Below are positions 55,024 to 64,000 of a DNA stretch of 64,000 nt, one piece after another; the stretch's first letter is position 1, and every line of letters starts with the position of its first letter. The DNA comes from Zobellia galactanivorans (GTDB taxonomy: Bacteria; Bacteroidota; Bacteroidia; Flavobacteriales; Flavobacteriaceae). The DNA lies in NCBI RefSeq assembly GCF_000973105.1, contig NC_015844.1:5266501-5330500 (forward strand). The letters are read 5' to 3'. Both the position numbers and the translations under genes were made by a program. Under the pieces are notes generated by a model, which searched no databases, was not told the origin of the DNA, and saw only the letters and a list, made by a program, of their open reading frames with translations.

Positions 55024-56583
55024 TTGAGAATTCTAGACCGATATATTTTATCGCGGTTCCTTTATAATTTTTTGAGTTCGTTCGTAATATTGATGTTCAT
55101 CTTCATATTTCAAACGATATGGTTGTTCATTGATGATTTTGCGGGAAAAGGTCTAGATATTGCCATTATAGGCAAGTTTTTCTTTTATATGATGCCCAGC
55201 TTAACGGAGAAGGTTTTACCCCTGACCGTTCTTTTGGCCTCTATACTTACTTTTGGAACCTTGGCGGAGAACTACGAGTTCGCCGCAATGAAAGCCTCGG
55301 GTATTTCACTTCAACGCTCCATGCTCAGCCTCATTATCTTTATGGCCATATTAGGAGGGGTCACCTTCTATTTTGCCAATAGCGTTATACCGGCTTCCGA
55401 ACAGAAAATCTACAATATGCGGCGCAACATTGCCAAGGTAAAGCCCGCTGCCGCTATTGAAAAAGGGGTGTTTAGCGATTTTGAGGGAATGAGTATCAAG
55501 GTAGATGAAAAATACGGTGAACAAGACCGTTTTCTGAAGAACGTAATTATCCACGAAAAATCGGCCTCCAATGTAAACGTAACGGTCATCAAGGCCAAAA
55601 CGGGCGAACTTATCAGTAGCCAAGATTCCGAACTTATTCAATTGGTTCTACGTGACGGTCACGATTACCGGGACATGGATAAAACCAAAAGCACCGAAAA
55701 AAGAAAATACCCCTTTACCAAGACCAATTTCGAAGTCTATCGAATGAATATCGAAATTCCAGAAATGGAGCAAGACCTTGAAGAGGAAAGTGTATCGAAT
55801 CGTGAAAAGATGAAAAACGTTTCACGATTGCTAAAGGATATGGATTCATTGGAGACCGATAACCGAAGGATCGTTCAGGCCTTTTCGAAAAACATTGTCT
55901 ACCGAATGGGAGCCTTTATTCCCCTTAGCCCGGCAGATACCATAGCTAGACAAAAAGAAAAACTGCCGAAACCAAAGGAAGCTGCAATCGACACTATCCA
56001 AAAGAAAGCGACCCCCGACATAACGACGGAAGCAAAAGTAGACAGTTTAGAAACCACTACGGAAACGGCAGAAAAAGAGCAGCCTCCCGTAAACATCATC
56101 GATTTCTTTAAAGATTGGCAAAAGATCCAAGTGATGAATTCGGCGAAGAATTCGGTATCGAATATCATGACTTCTATCGAAGGTAAAAAACAGGAACTCG
56201 ACAAACGATATGAAATACATAGGCGACATGTTTTTTCCTTACACGATAAGTACGCCTTGGCCCTTTCGTGTATTATCTTATTTTTTGTAGGTGCCCCATT
56301 GGGTGCCATTATACGAAAAGGGGGTATTGGCCTACCAATGGTAGTAGCCATCTTACTGTTCTTAGTCTATTACTTTTTAGGTGTATTTGCCGAAAACTAT
56401 AGTTATAAAGGAAACATTCACCCCATTATAGGAGCTTGGTTACCATCAATGATCATGCTGCCATTGGGAGTTTATCTAACACAACGTGCAACGGCGGACA
56501 GAGGTATGATGAATCTCGGAAATGCCTTTGACCGTATCAAACGTCTTTTTTCAAAAAAAGACCAATCCGAAGAAGAAGAATGA
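55024..56583 (+). CDS. LptF/LptG-family lipopolysaccharide export permease
   Basis: 519 aa: three transmembrane helices at each end (starts RILDRYILSRFLYNFLSSFV, ends with IIRKGGIGLPMVVAILLFLV), with a long periplasmic beta-jelly-roll domain and a Pro/Lys/Thr-rich insertion (about residues 300-355). Part of the inner-membrane LPS extractor with LptB. TTG start eleven bases after lolA; its stop overlaps ribBA by four bases. Confidence 0.9.
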   Translation: MRILDRYILSRFLYNFLSSFVILMFIFIFQTIWLFIDDFAGKGLDIAIIGKFFFYMMPSLTEKVLPLTVLLASILTFGTLAENYEFAAMKASGISLQRSMLSLIIFMAILGGVTFYFANSVIPASEQKIYNMRRNIAKVKPAAAIEKGVFSDFEGMSIKVDEKYGEQDRFLKNVIIHEKSASNVNVTVIKAKTGELISSQDSELIQLVLRDGHDYRDMDKTKSTEKRKYPFTKTNFEVYRMNIEIPEMEQDLEEESVSNREKMKNVSRLLKDMDSLETDNRRIVQAFSKNIVYRMGAFIPLSPADTIARQKEKLPKPKEAAIDTIQKKATPDITTEAKVDSLETTTETAEKEQPPVNIIDFFKDWQKIQVMNSAKNSVSNIMTSIEGKKQELDKRYEIHRRHVFSLHDKYALALSCIILFFVGAPLGAIIRKGGIGLPMVVAILLFLVYYFLGVFAENYSYKGNIHPIIGAWLPSMIMLPLGVYLTQRATADRGMMNLGNAFDRIKRLFSKKDQSEEEE

Positions 56584-57722
56584 GTACCGACATGGATAAG
56601 AAAAGTCAATTGAATACTATAGAGGAAGCGATTGAAGAAATTCGAAAAGGCAATGTCATTATCGTTGTAGATGATGAAAACAGGGAGAATGAAGGCGACT
56701 TTTTGGCCGCTGCGGAACTGGCTACGCCCGAAACCGTGAATTTTATGGCGACCCACGGCAGAGGATTGATCTGCGCCCCACTAACCGAAGGTAGGTGCAA
56801 AGAATTGGGCCTACATATGATGGTCAGCAACAATACCGACCCTATGGAAACCGCCTTTACAGTGTCAGTAGATTTGCGCGGTGGCGGAGTTACCACAGGT
56901 ATTTCGGCAGCGGACAGGGCCAAAACGGTTCTTGCCCTGACCAAGGAAGACACCAAACCGCACGATTTGGCACGCCCAGGACACATCTTTCCCCTTGTAG
57001 CCAAGGAAGGGGGCGTTCTAAGAAGAACGGGCCACACAGAGGCTGCGATTGACTTTGCAAGGCTGGCCGGACTCAAACCTGCGGGCTACATTGTTGAGAT
57101 CATGAACGAAGACGGAAGCATGGCCCGCCTACCCCAACTCTTGGAGGTTGCCAAAAAGTTCGACTTAAAGATCGTTTCCATTGAAGATTTGGTAGCCTAC
57201 CGAATGGAACATGACAGCCTTATCGCCAAAAAAGAAGATTTTGATATCGATACCCGTTTCGGAAAGTTCCGATTACGCGCCTACCAACAGACGACGAACA
57301 ACCACGTACATATTGCGTTGACCAAAGGCTCTTGGAAAAAAGATGAAAAGGTACTTACCCGAATCAACTCGACCTTGGTCAATAACGATATCTTGGGCAC
57401 GCTTACGAACAATCCCGATGCCAAGCTCGAAGATATGTTCAATGCCATCAATAAGGAAGGAAAGGGCGCCATTGTATTTATAAACCAAGATGCCGAATCG
57501 CTCAACCTATTGTCCCGATTGGCCGAACTAAAGGAACTACAGAAAAAAGGAATTCGAAAAGCGCCAAAAATAGATATGGATGCCCGCGACTTTGGTATCG
57601 GCGCACAAATTCTCCACGATTTGGATATCGCCAAAATGAGAATCTTATCCAACTCGCCCCAAACCAAACGTGTGGGTATCGTAGGGTACGGCCTTGAAAT
57701 CGTAGAATACGTCGGGTATTAG
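56580..57722 (+). CDS. ribBA: 3,4-dihydroxy-2-butanone 4-phosphate synthase fused to a degenerate GTP cyclohydrolase II
   Basis: 380 aa. The N-terminal DHBP synthase is intact: VVDDENRENEGDFLAAAELA (Mg/substrate acids), FMATHGRGLICAPLTEGRCK, and RRTGHTEAAIDFARLAGL. The C-terminal domain keeps DARDFGIGAQILHDL but the usual zinc-cysteine segment (SECLTGDVFGSLRCDCG in active enzymes) reads NSTLVNNDILGTLTNNPDAK, with no cysteines. The GTP cyclohydrolase activity is therefore probably lost (RibBX-like). It overlaps the LptF/G gene by four bases. Confidence 0.92.
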   Translation: MSTDMDKKSQLNTIEEAIEEIRKGNVIIVVDDENRENEGDFLAAAELATPETVNFMATHGRGLICAPLTEGRCKELGLHMMVSNNTDPMETAFTVSVDLRGGGVTTGISAADRAKTVLALTKEDTKPHDLARPGHIFPLVAKEGGVLRRTGHTEAAIDFARLAGLKPAGYIVEIMNEDGSMARLPQLLEVAKKFDLKIVSIEDLVAYRMEHDSLIAKKEDFDIDTRFGKFRLRAYQQTTNNHVHIALTKGSWKKDEKVLTRINSTLVNNDILGTLTNNPDAKLEDMFNAINKEGKGAIVFINQDAESLNLLSRLAELKELQKKGIRKAPKIDMDARDFGIGAQILHDLDIAKMRILSNSPQTKRVGIVGYGLEIVEYVGY

Positions 57723-57741
57723 AACATCTTTCTCCTTCGTT

Positions 57742-60700
57742 TTATTTTATCAGCTGACTAGGCGGATATCCGAACTGCTTTTTAAAGCAGCGACTAAAAT
57801 ATAGGGGATCACTAAAGCCTATAAGGCTGGTGACCTCCGATACGTTGTACTTTTTGGTCCGTAGCAATTGGGCCGATTTTTTCAGTCGAATGGTCCGTAT
57901 AAACTCATTGGGCGCCAAATCGGTAAGTTCCTTGATCTTTCTATACAATTTGGACGAACTCATACCCAATGCCTGACAGAGCAAGGAGGTGTTCAGGTCG
58001 CTATTGCCCATGTTCTCATGTATCAGTTCCGTCAATTTTTCCATAAAAGACTGATCTATGGGCGAATGGGTCAAGGTATTTACCTGACTTTCGATTTCTT
58101 CGGAAAACCTATTTTTCAATTCTTTTCTAGAATTGATGATGTTTTCAATCCTCGTCTTTAAAAGCGAAGGATCAAAAGGCTTGACCAAATACCCATCCGC
58201 TCCCGAGCTATATCCTTTGATCTTGTCATCGTTATCCGATAGGGCCGTTAGAAGAATGACGGGAATATGGCTTATATCGGCATCGTTCTTCAAGGCTTTA
58301 CAAAATTCGAGCCCGTTCTTGACCGGCATCATAATATCGGCAATACAGATGGCGGGCTTTACCTTTAAACATACCTCTAGCCCCTTCTTCCCATTTTCCG
58401 CCTCAAAGACCTTGTAGTAATCGGACAGGTAATCGACCAAATAGCTCCGCAGTTCGGCATTGTCCTCTATGATCAATATCCGCTCTTTTAAATGGGTACT
58501 TTGGATGATTTTTTTGGCGGTGATGAGCTGTGGCGACTCTTCCACGACTTGGCTTTTTTCGTAATCGAATACCTCATCGTCATCGTAGGCCTTTCGATCT
58601 ATAGGAAGCTTTAAGGTAAACACACTGCCTTTGTTAAGCTCACTTTCAATCGTTATTTTTCCCTTATGCAATTCAACCAAGGCCTTTACCAAAGAAAGAC
58701 CTATGCCCGATCCCGTATTAAGGCTGGTACTGTTCGGGGCTTGATAGAATCTAGAAAAAACCTTCTCTTGGCTTTCTTTGGGAATCCCGATACCATCATC
58801 ACTGACTTCAACCAGAAGGTGTGCTCCGCCTTTTTCTTCCTTTACTTCTATAAAAAGGTCTACATGCCCATAACCCTGGGTGAATTTTAAGGCATTGGAC
58901 AAAAGATTGTAAAGCATTTTGTCAAACTTGTCCCTATCGATATAACCTTCGATGTTTTGGTGTTCACAGATAAGATTGAAGTTTATTTTTTTGTCGTCCG
59001 CCAGTTCCTCAAAGGAGCGAAAGGTGTTTTTGGTATAAAGAAGAATATCGGTCTTGGTCACCTTCAAACGCAATTCACCGGACTGCGCCCTTCTAAAATC
59101 CAATACTTGGTTCACTAAATTCAGTAATCGATTTGCGTTTTGATGAATCAGGTTGTACCGGCTCTGCTGAAAATAATTACCGGAGTCCTTTCCATCTTCT
59201 ATCAGTTGCTTTGCAGGACCGAGAATCAGTGTCAATGGAGTTCGTAACTCATGCGATATATTCGTAAAGAAACGCAGCTTTTCGTTGTTGAGTTTCTCAT
59301 CGCGTTCACGTTTTACCTTCTCCATCAACCATTGTTGCTTGAGCACTATTCGTGCCCGTATCTGTTTACGGATAAGGTAGAAAGCCAGGGCCAGTACCAA
59401 AAGCATCAGAAAAAACGCTTTATATGTAAACCAAAATGGGGGAAGAATTTCAATCTGGTACGAAGACACATCGCTCCATACCCCATGACTGTTCATAGCC
59501 CTTAGCTTGAACACATAATCGCCTGAAAAAAGATTGGTATACTGAACGGTGCGTTGCCTGACATCTACGGTATTCCAGTTTTCATCGAAGCCTTCAAGAA
59601 TATAACTGTATCTGTTTTGCCTTCCGTTAACGTAAGAGGGACTCGAAAAGGTAAGCGAGAAATTTTTGTTCGAATTCTCCAGTACCAGCTTTCGGCCTAA
59701 ATTAATATCGGATTTCAATATTTCTTGGCCGTTGACCACCGAACCGATCTCTACCGCCTTGTTCTGTACCCGAATACTTGAGATAATAGGCTTGGGCGCG
59801 TATTCGTTCACCGAAAGTCCTTTTGGGGAAAAGGTGATTACGCCATCCTTCCCTCCTAAGTACATATGGGTCTCATCGGCATAATAGAAACCTCGTGTAC
59901 TGAATATATCAAGTCGGTTTCCACTTTCGGTATGGTACAATTTCAATTCTTTTGACGCAATGTCGAGCTTCCCCAAATTATTATTGTTCATATTAAGCCA
60001 CAAAAAACCATCTTTTTGGGCCACAAAATTGGTGACCCAACGGTCTTTTAGGCCATCGATATCGGTAATGGGAACAAAATCATCAAGCGAAACATCGTAG
60101 TAACAAAGTCCTTTTCGAGTAGCCGCCCAAACTTTACCGGAAACATCTATGGCTATATCGCTCACATTATTATGGGGTACTCCGATATGGTCTTCCGAAC
60201 GGGCCTCAAACACCTTGACCTTCATTGACGACTTATCATAACAATAGGCGCCCATTTGGGTAGCGAACCAAATTTTTTCATCGCTCTCTTTAATAGCGTT
60301 AATGTCTAGGCCAGGCAGCAAATTGCCGAAAGACGTATCGACCTGTTTGGTTTTTACATCTAAGACCACGGCCCCTTCACCATGGGACCCAATGACCATA
60401 TGCCGATTTCCCAAGGGCTCAAAAGCCAAAATAGGGGCTTTATCAATCCCCACATCGATCACCTTATTGGTTTTCCTTACATAATCATAAATAAGAATTT
60501 TCCCGTCCCATAGACCACAGTAAAAGACTTTGCCGTCTATAGAAAACATACTTGCGATATCTTTCGCGGTTTGATACAGAGGAATATAACGATTGCCTTC
60601 GGAAACAAAGAGACCGTTATGACGTGTAGCCACTATTATTTTTCCGTCAAAAGTTTTCGAAAAATCACGTATACGCGGAACTTGATTATCGATATAACGA

Positions 60701-61776
60701 CTGATCGAAGTATTGTAGGTAAACTGGTTTTCGTAAGGGTCGTATTTATCAAGGCCTTCTTCCGTACCCACCCAAAGCACCCCCGAAGCATCAAAATACA
60801 AGGCGGAGACCAAGTTATCGACTAGGGAATCATCATCTGACAACTCGGAAAAATACCATTGGTACTTTTGCTTACGTAAATCTTCCAATTCGTCGACTTG
60901 AACAATCCCTCCCAAGGTTCCGAGCCAATATTTCCCGTTAGGGGCCTTGGCTATTGAAATAAAGTAAGGCCCAAGTTTGTCACGCACCCCCATATCCTCT
61001 ATAGGAAGGTCTTCAAAACGGTCTTCGCTGGCGTTCAGCTTAAACAGGCCATTTCTACTGCCTACAAAAAGATCGGCTTTATGATCTTCATAAATGAAAT
61101 TTATATAAGGGTTGGACTCCTTTAAGTTCTCCGGTAATAAGGAATACTGCTTCACCTGAACGATAGAGCCTAGGTTGTCCAAAGAAATCCTGGCGATGCC
61201 TACGGCCCCATAACTCCCTACCCATATATGTCCTTTTGAATCTTCAAAAATCTCCTTGATATAGGTAAATCCTTCCAGGGGCACCTTGCTAAAGCTCTCG
61301 TTATGGGAATCGTATATAAAAAGCCCTTGATCTTTGGTACCGACCCACACCCTTTTGAACGAATCGATATGCACCGACCTGATTTCCTTATCCTGTAACG
61401 AACCTACATTTGCAGGGTCGGGCAAAAAGACCTTGAACCTATAGGTATTCAAATCAAATCGAGCGAGCCCATTTCGCGTTCCGATCCAAAGTTGGTTTGC
61501 CTCTTGATCAAATTCCAAGGCGGTAATATCGTCATTTGGAATGGTGTTTTCCGATGGCGAAGCGCTGGTATACGATTTAAACTCATATCCATCAAAGCGG
61601 TTCAGGCCAGAAAAGGTACCGAACCATAAAAAACCATTATTATCTTGAACAATATGCCTGACCGAATTATGGGAAAGTCCACTTGCATCGTTATAATGTT
61701 CAAATTTTAACGATTGCCCATGCAGTCCCCATATGGAGACTATAATCCAGAAGATGCATGTTAATCGATAGCCCAT
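57742..61776 (-). CDS. Hybrid two-component system regulator (HTCS)
   Basis: 1344 aa in one chain. Signal peptide; residues ~20-680 are two seven-bladed propellers of two-component-regulator repeats (LWIGTRNGLARFD-type); ~690-760 Y_Y_Y domain; one transmembrane helix (AFFLMLLVLALAFYLIRK); histidine kinase with phospho-His in NISHELRTPLTLILGP and HATPase (DGIGIPKESQEKVFSRFYQ, GSGIGLSLVKAL); a receiver domain with phospho-Asp in ICIADIMMPVKNG; a C-terminal AraC HTH (GMSSSKLYRKIKELT). Senses a glycan fragment in the periplasm and activates nearby glycan-utilisation genes, here the GH92 gene. Confidence 0.96.
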   Translation of the reverse strand: MGYRLTCIFWIIVSIWGLHGQSLKFEHYNDASGLSHNSVRHIVQDNNGFLWFGTFSGLNRFDGYEFKSYTSASPSENTIPNDDITALEFDQEANQLWIGTRNGLARFDLNTYRFKVFLPDPANVGSLQDKEIRSVHIDSFKRVWVGTKDQGLFIYDSHNESFSKVPLEGFTYIKEIFEDSKGHIWVGSYGAVGIARISLDNLGSIVQVKQYSLLPENLKESNPYINFIYEDHKADLFVGSRNGLFKLNASEDRFEDLPIEDMGVRDKLGPYFISIAKAPNGKYWLGTLGGIVQVDELEDLRKQKYQWYFSELSDDDSLVDNLVSALYFDASGVLWVGTEEGLDKYDPYENQFTYNTSISRYIDNQVPRIRDFSKTFDGKIIVATRHNGLFVSEGNRYIPLYQTAKDIASMFSIDGKVFYCGLWDGKILIYDYVRKTNKVIDVGIDKAPILAFEPLGNRHMVIGSHGEGAVVLDVKTKQVDTSFGNLLPGLDINAIKESDEKIWFATQMGAYCYDKSSMKVKVFEARSEDHIGVPHNNVSDIAIDVSGKVWAATRKGLCYYDVSLDDFVPITDIDGLKDRWVTNFVAQKDGFLWLNMNNNNLGKLDIASKELKLYHTESGNRLDIFSTRGFYYADETHMYLGGKDGVITFSPKGLSVNEYAPKPIISSIRVQNKAVEIGSVVNGQEILKSDINLGRKLVLENSNKNFSLTFSSPSYVNGRQNRYSYILEGFDENWNTVDVRQRTVQYTNLFSGDYVFKLRAMNSHGVWSDVSSYQIEILPPFWFTYKAFFLMLLVLALAFYLIRKQIRARIVLKQQWLMEKVKRERDEKLNNEKLRFFTNISHELRTPLTLILGPAKQLIEDGKDSGNYFQQSRYNLIHQNANRLLNLVNQVLDFRRAQSGELRLKVTKTDILLYTKNTFRSFEELADDKKINFNLICEHQNIEGYIDRDKFDKMLYNLLSNALKFTQGYGHVDLFIEVKEEKGGAHLLVEVSDDGIGIPKESQEKVFSRFYQAPNSTSLNTGSGIGLSLVKALVELHKGKITIESELNKGSVFTLKLPIDRKAYDDDEVFDYEKSQVVEESPQLITAKKIIQSTHLKERILIIEDNAELRSYLVDYLSDYYKVFEAENGKKGLEVCLKVKPAICIADIMMPVKNGLEFCKALKNDADISHIPVILLTALSDNDDKIKGYSSGADGYLVKPFDPSLLKTRIENIINSRKELKNRFSEEIESQVNTLTHSPIDQSFMEKLTELIHENMGNSDLNTSLLCQALGMSSSKLYRKIKELTDLAPNEFIRTIRLKKSAQLLRTKKYNVSEVTSLIGFSDPLYFSRCFKKQFGYPPSQLIK

Positions 61777-61838
61777 TAATTTTTTGAATTGTGACTACAA
61801 TTTATGACATTAAAGAAGAACTGCTAGCCCATACGTCA

Positions 61839-64000
61839 TTAATCTAGCTCGGGCCTATGTCCGACCATGTTAAAATCCAATACGGCACCTTTCTCGAGGA
61901 GGTCGTGGGAAACACTGTATGCATTGTATTCTTCCCCGTTTAGTTGAATTCCGTTTACATAGACCTTTCCCGAACTGGCCCCTTTCGCATTTATAGTCAG
62001 CTTATTACCGTTGGTAAGATTAATCACCACTTTATCGAAACTAGGACTCCCGAATTCATATTTTGGGTTTTCCTCGGTTCCCCCGTTCATTTGAAACAAT
62101 CCAATTTTCATAAGCACGGCCAAACTGCCCATCAGGCCTTGATCTTCATCCCCGTTATAGCCGGTAGCCGGCGACAATCCTCCAAAAACGGTTTGCGCCA
62201 CCTTTCTCGACCAGTATTGGGTCAGGTCGGGCCTATCTAGCTTATTGAATACAAAGGCCGTTTGTATGGAAGGCTGGTTCCCGTAGTTGATGGGGATATT
62301 GCGATATTCGGGATGCAGTTCCTGCGAATGTGAACTCCCTGCGGTAAAGCCTAACTTCTCGGCCTGTTCGAATTGCATATTCAATTTTTTGGCAGCTGCT
62401 TCCTTCCCTCCCATTAACGCGGCAAGTCCTTCTTGGTCATGGGGTACGAACCATGTGGATTGTGCCCCGTTCGATTCAATAAACCCGTTTTCATGCTCGT
62501 ACGGATCGTAATTTTCACGCCATTTGCCCGAAACATCTTTAGGTCGCATCCATCCTACGGAAGCGTCGAATACATTTTTATAATTATCGGAACGCTTCAT
62601 GAAATAGGAATAGTCCTCAAGGTATCCTAGCTTTTTTGCCAATTGGGCCAAGGTCCAATCTTGATAGGCATACTCCATGGTCATGCTCGCCCCATCTTGG
62701 TGGCCACCGAATCTTCCCTCTGGAATGGGGTGTGGTACATATCCGTTCTCTAAGTAATATTTGAGTCCGCCACCTATCGTTGTATGGTGTTCATACCCTG
62801 CTTTGCCCATAATACCACCTAGCATATGGTTTTTCTTTAAAGCTTGGTAAATCCCTTCTAAATCTTCAGTAATCAGACCTTTTTGGATGGCACTTACAAC
62901 AAACGGTGTAGACGAAGCACCGGTCATTACATAGGTGTAATTTCCTCCGGATGGCCCCCTTGGCACCATTCCCCCATCTTTATAGTATTGTAGGAGCGAA
63001 TGCACAAATTCTTCCATGATTTCGGGATATACCAAGCCCCAAAGCGTGTTGATGGTCCATTGCGCACCCCAAAAGGAATCGGAATTGTAATGATTGAATT
63101 GAGGCTTTCCACGGTCGTCGAGAGGCAATTGCCCTACTCTAAACTCCTCCCCCGTATTATCGGGGTAGGCCCCATTGACATCGCTGATGATCCTTCGGCC
63201 TTGAAGTCCATGCCACAAATCCGTGTAAAACCTTTTTCTGGCGGTCTCTGTACTGCCCTCGACTTCTATTCGTGCCAGTAGACCGTTCCATTCTTTTCTA
63301 GAATCTTGAACGACCTTATAAAAGTCCCAATGCGGCAATTCGGCATCGATATTCGCCTTGGCATTGGCAACAGAGGTATACGAAATACCGGCTTTCATAA
63401 GAACTTCATCAACACCATCCTTTAAAAAGACCAAATAATTCCCCGTGGTTTCGTCACGTTCTATCGAATCGATCCCAGAATTGAAGTCTATGGCAAAAAA
63501 GAGTTTTACGGGTTTGGGCCTTCTACTTGTTTCAGTGATAAGCAATTCCCCTATCAAGGAACCGTTCCCCACAATTTCAAGTCGTCCGTCAGTATTTTTA
63601 TTAGGCCCCAACATTCCGTTTAAATTAAAAAGTACGGCCGGTCTTTTTCCTTTTTTAGGAAAGGCATATTTATGTAATCCCACACGTGTTGTACTGCTGA
63701 GCTCAACATTGATATTGTACTTTTCCAATTCTAGATAATGATACCCAGGGGAGACCTTTTCCTTGTCATGGTCAAACTTAGACCGAAAATCGGTGAATAT
63801 CTCTTTTCTATTGGTATCATCTATGGTTACCGGCATAACCGACAAACCTGAAAGTTGCCATGCATGGATATGGCTAAACCCCTGAACGGTGTCTACCTTG
63901 TACCTATACCCACTTCCCCAGGCACCATCCACTTCGGTATCGGGACTCAAGTTGACCATTCCGAACGGCCTACTCGCCGACGAAAAGAAGAACCATCTTG
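61839..64000 (-). CDS. GH92 alpha-mannosidase-family glycosidase, 5' end off the window
   Basis: About 720 residues visible; the frame continues upstream past the first Met (RWFFFSSASRPFGMVNLSPD) to the window edge, so the N-terminus is missing. GH92 features: VNLSPDTEVDGAWGSGYRY, SDSFWGAQWTINTLWGLVYP, WMRPKD, the acid-catalyst region ENGFIESNGAQSTWFVPHD, and the C-terminal NGDEDQGLMGSLAVLMKIGL with the catalytic-base Asp pair. The motif normally read GNEPSHH is GNQPSIQ here, so substrate preference may differ. A periplasmic or surface exo-glycosidase acting on alpha-mannose-type glycans, paired with the HTCS. Confidence 0.9.
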   Translation of the reverse strand, partial: RWFFFSSASRPFGMVNLSPDTEVDGAWGSGYRYKVDTVQGFSHIHAWQLSGLSVMPVTIDDTNRKEIFTDFRSKFDHDKEKVSPGYHYLELEKYNINVELSSTTRVGLHKYAFPKKGKRPAVLFNLNGMLGPNKNTDGRLEIVGNGSLIGELLITETSRRPKPVKLFFAIDFNSGIDSIERDETTGNYLVFLKDGVDEVLMKAGISYTSVANAKANIDAELPHWDFYKVVQDSRKEWNGLLARIEVEGSTETARKRFYTDLWHGLQGRRIISDVNGAYPDNTGEEFRVGQLPLDDRGKPQFNHYNSDSFWGAQWTINTLWGLVYPEIMEEFVHSLLQYYKDGGMVPRGPSGGNYTYVMTGASSTPFVVSAIQKGLITEDLEGIYQALKKNHMLGGIMGKAGYEHHTTIGGGLKYYLENGYVPHPIPEGRFGGHQDGASMTMEYAYQDWTLAQLAKKLGYLEDYSYFMKRSDNYKNVFDASVGWMRPKDVSGKWRENYDPYEHENGFIESNGAQSTWFVPHDQEGLAALMGGKEAAAKKLNMQFEQAEKLGFTAGSSHSQELHPEYRNIPINYGNQPSIQTAFVFNKLDRPDLTQYWSRKVAQTVFGGLSPATGYNGDEDQGLMGSLAVLMKIGLFQMNGGTEENPKYEFGSPSFDKVVINLTNGNKLTINAKGASSGKVYVNGIQLNGEEYNAYSVSHDLLEKGAVLDFNMVGHRPELD

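Noticed and set aside
1-64000. CRISPR array
   Set aside because: No regularly spaced short direct repeats; the 78-bp paired repeats at 27.7 kb are only two good copies with internal symmetry.
1-64000. tRNA or rRNA genes, including a tRNA attachment site
   Set aside because: No cloverleaf or rRNA-like sequence found in gaps; the element uses a protein gene as its target.

Overview
The window is chromosomal DNA from a marine-type Flavobacteriaceae (Bacteroidetes). Supporting evidence: hybrid two-component (HTCS) polysaccharide regulation next to a GH92 glycosidase, LolA/LptFG/FtsK/RibBA gene order typical of flavobacteria, class II IlvC, weak Shine-Dalgarno sites, TAnnTTTG-type -7 boxes, and lipoproteins with an LFFVAC-style lipobox. 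I cannot name the species.

Layout. 67-1122: leuB (+) with a strong terminator. 1280-6054 (-): a lipoprotein, an unknown 119-aa protein, two AraC-family regulators and an MFS exporter. 6333-15934 (-): a non-phosphorylating GAPDH-like aldehyde dehydrogenase, then the branched-chain amino acid operon ilvD-ilvB-(methyltransferase)-ilvN-ilvC-ilvA. Upstream of ilvD is a complete leader-peptide attenuator: a 19-aa Ile/Val-rich peptide, a 1:2 hairpin, an antiterminator pairing and a terminator. 16360-18669 (-): pxpABC (5-oxoprolinase). 18953-20810: an unknown zinc-ribbon/nuclease-like protein, a membrane protein and two ~33-aa membrane peptides.

20840-34630 holds the main discovery. A yifB/comM gene (Mg-chelatase-like AAA+ ATPase, linked to natural transformation) is cut in two by a 12.25-kb integrative element. 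The two halves join in frame to a 511-aa protein if the 4-bp CAGC shared by both junctions is kept once. The element's two ends form a 54-bp dyad (21 of 28 positions match, CCCCC arms) centred on the same point, as expected for the attP of a large serine integrase, and the element encodes such an integrase. Its other genes are an OB-like/PIN pair, a Panacea (SocA-like antitoxin) gene with a two-TM partner and a 46-aa protein, a repeat-rich non-coding region, a small serine resolvase, an excisionase-like HTH protein, an SF3/D5-like helicase, a zinc-ribbon/TOPRIM-like primase, several unknown small proteins and an SRAP (HMCES/YedK) protein. I see no relaxase, conjugation or capsid genes, so it looks like a self-replicating integrative or satellite-type element carrying toxin-antitoxin or defence cargo.

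34682-44128: penicillin-acylase-family hydrolase, dsbD, tilS, pabB, an FMN reductase (all -) and a membrane acyltransferase-like protein (+). 44212-57722: lpdA (-), nhaC, then a peroxide-defence cluster (peroxiredoxin, thioredoxin, a small partner, tpx), dgkA, an LTA-synthase-like sulfatase, ftsK, lolA, lptF/G and ribBA with a degenerate GTP cyclohydrolase half. 57742-64000 (-): a 1344-aa HTCS regulator and a GH92 glycosidase truncated by the window edge, which is the start of a glycan-utilisation locus.
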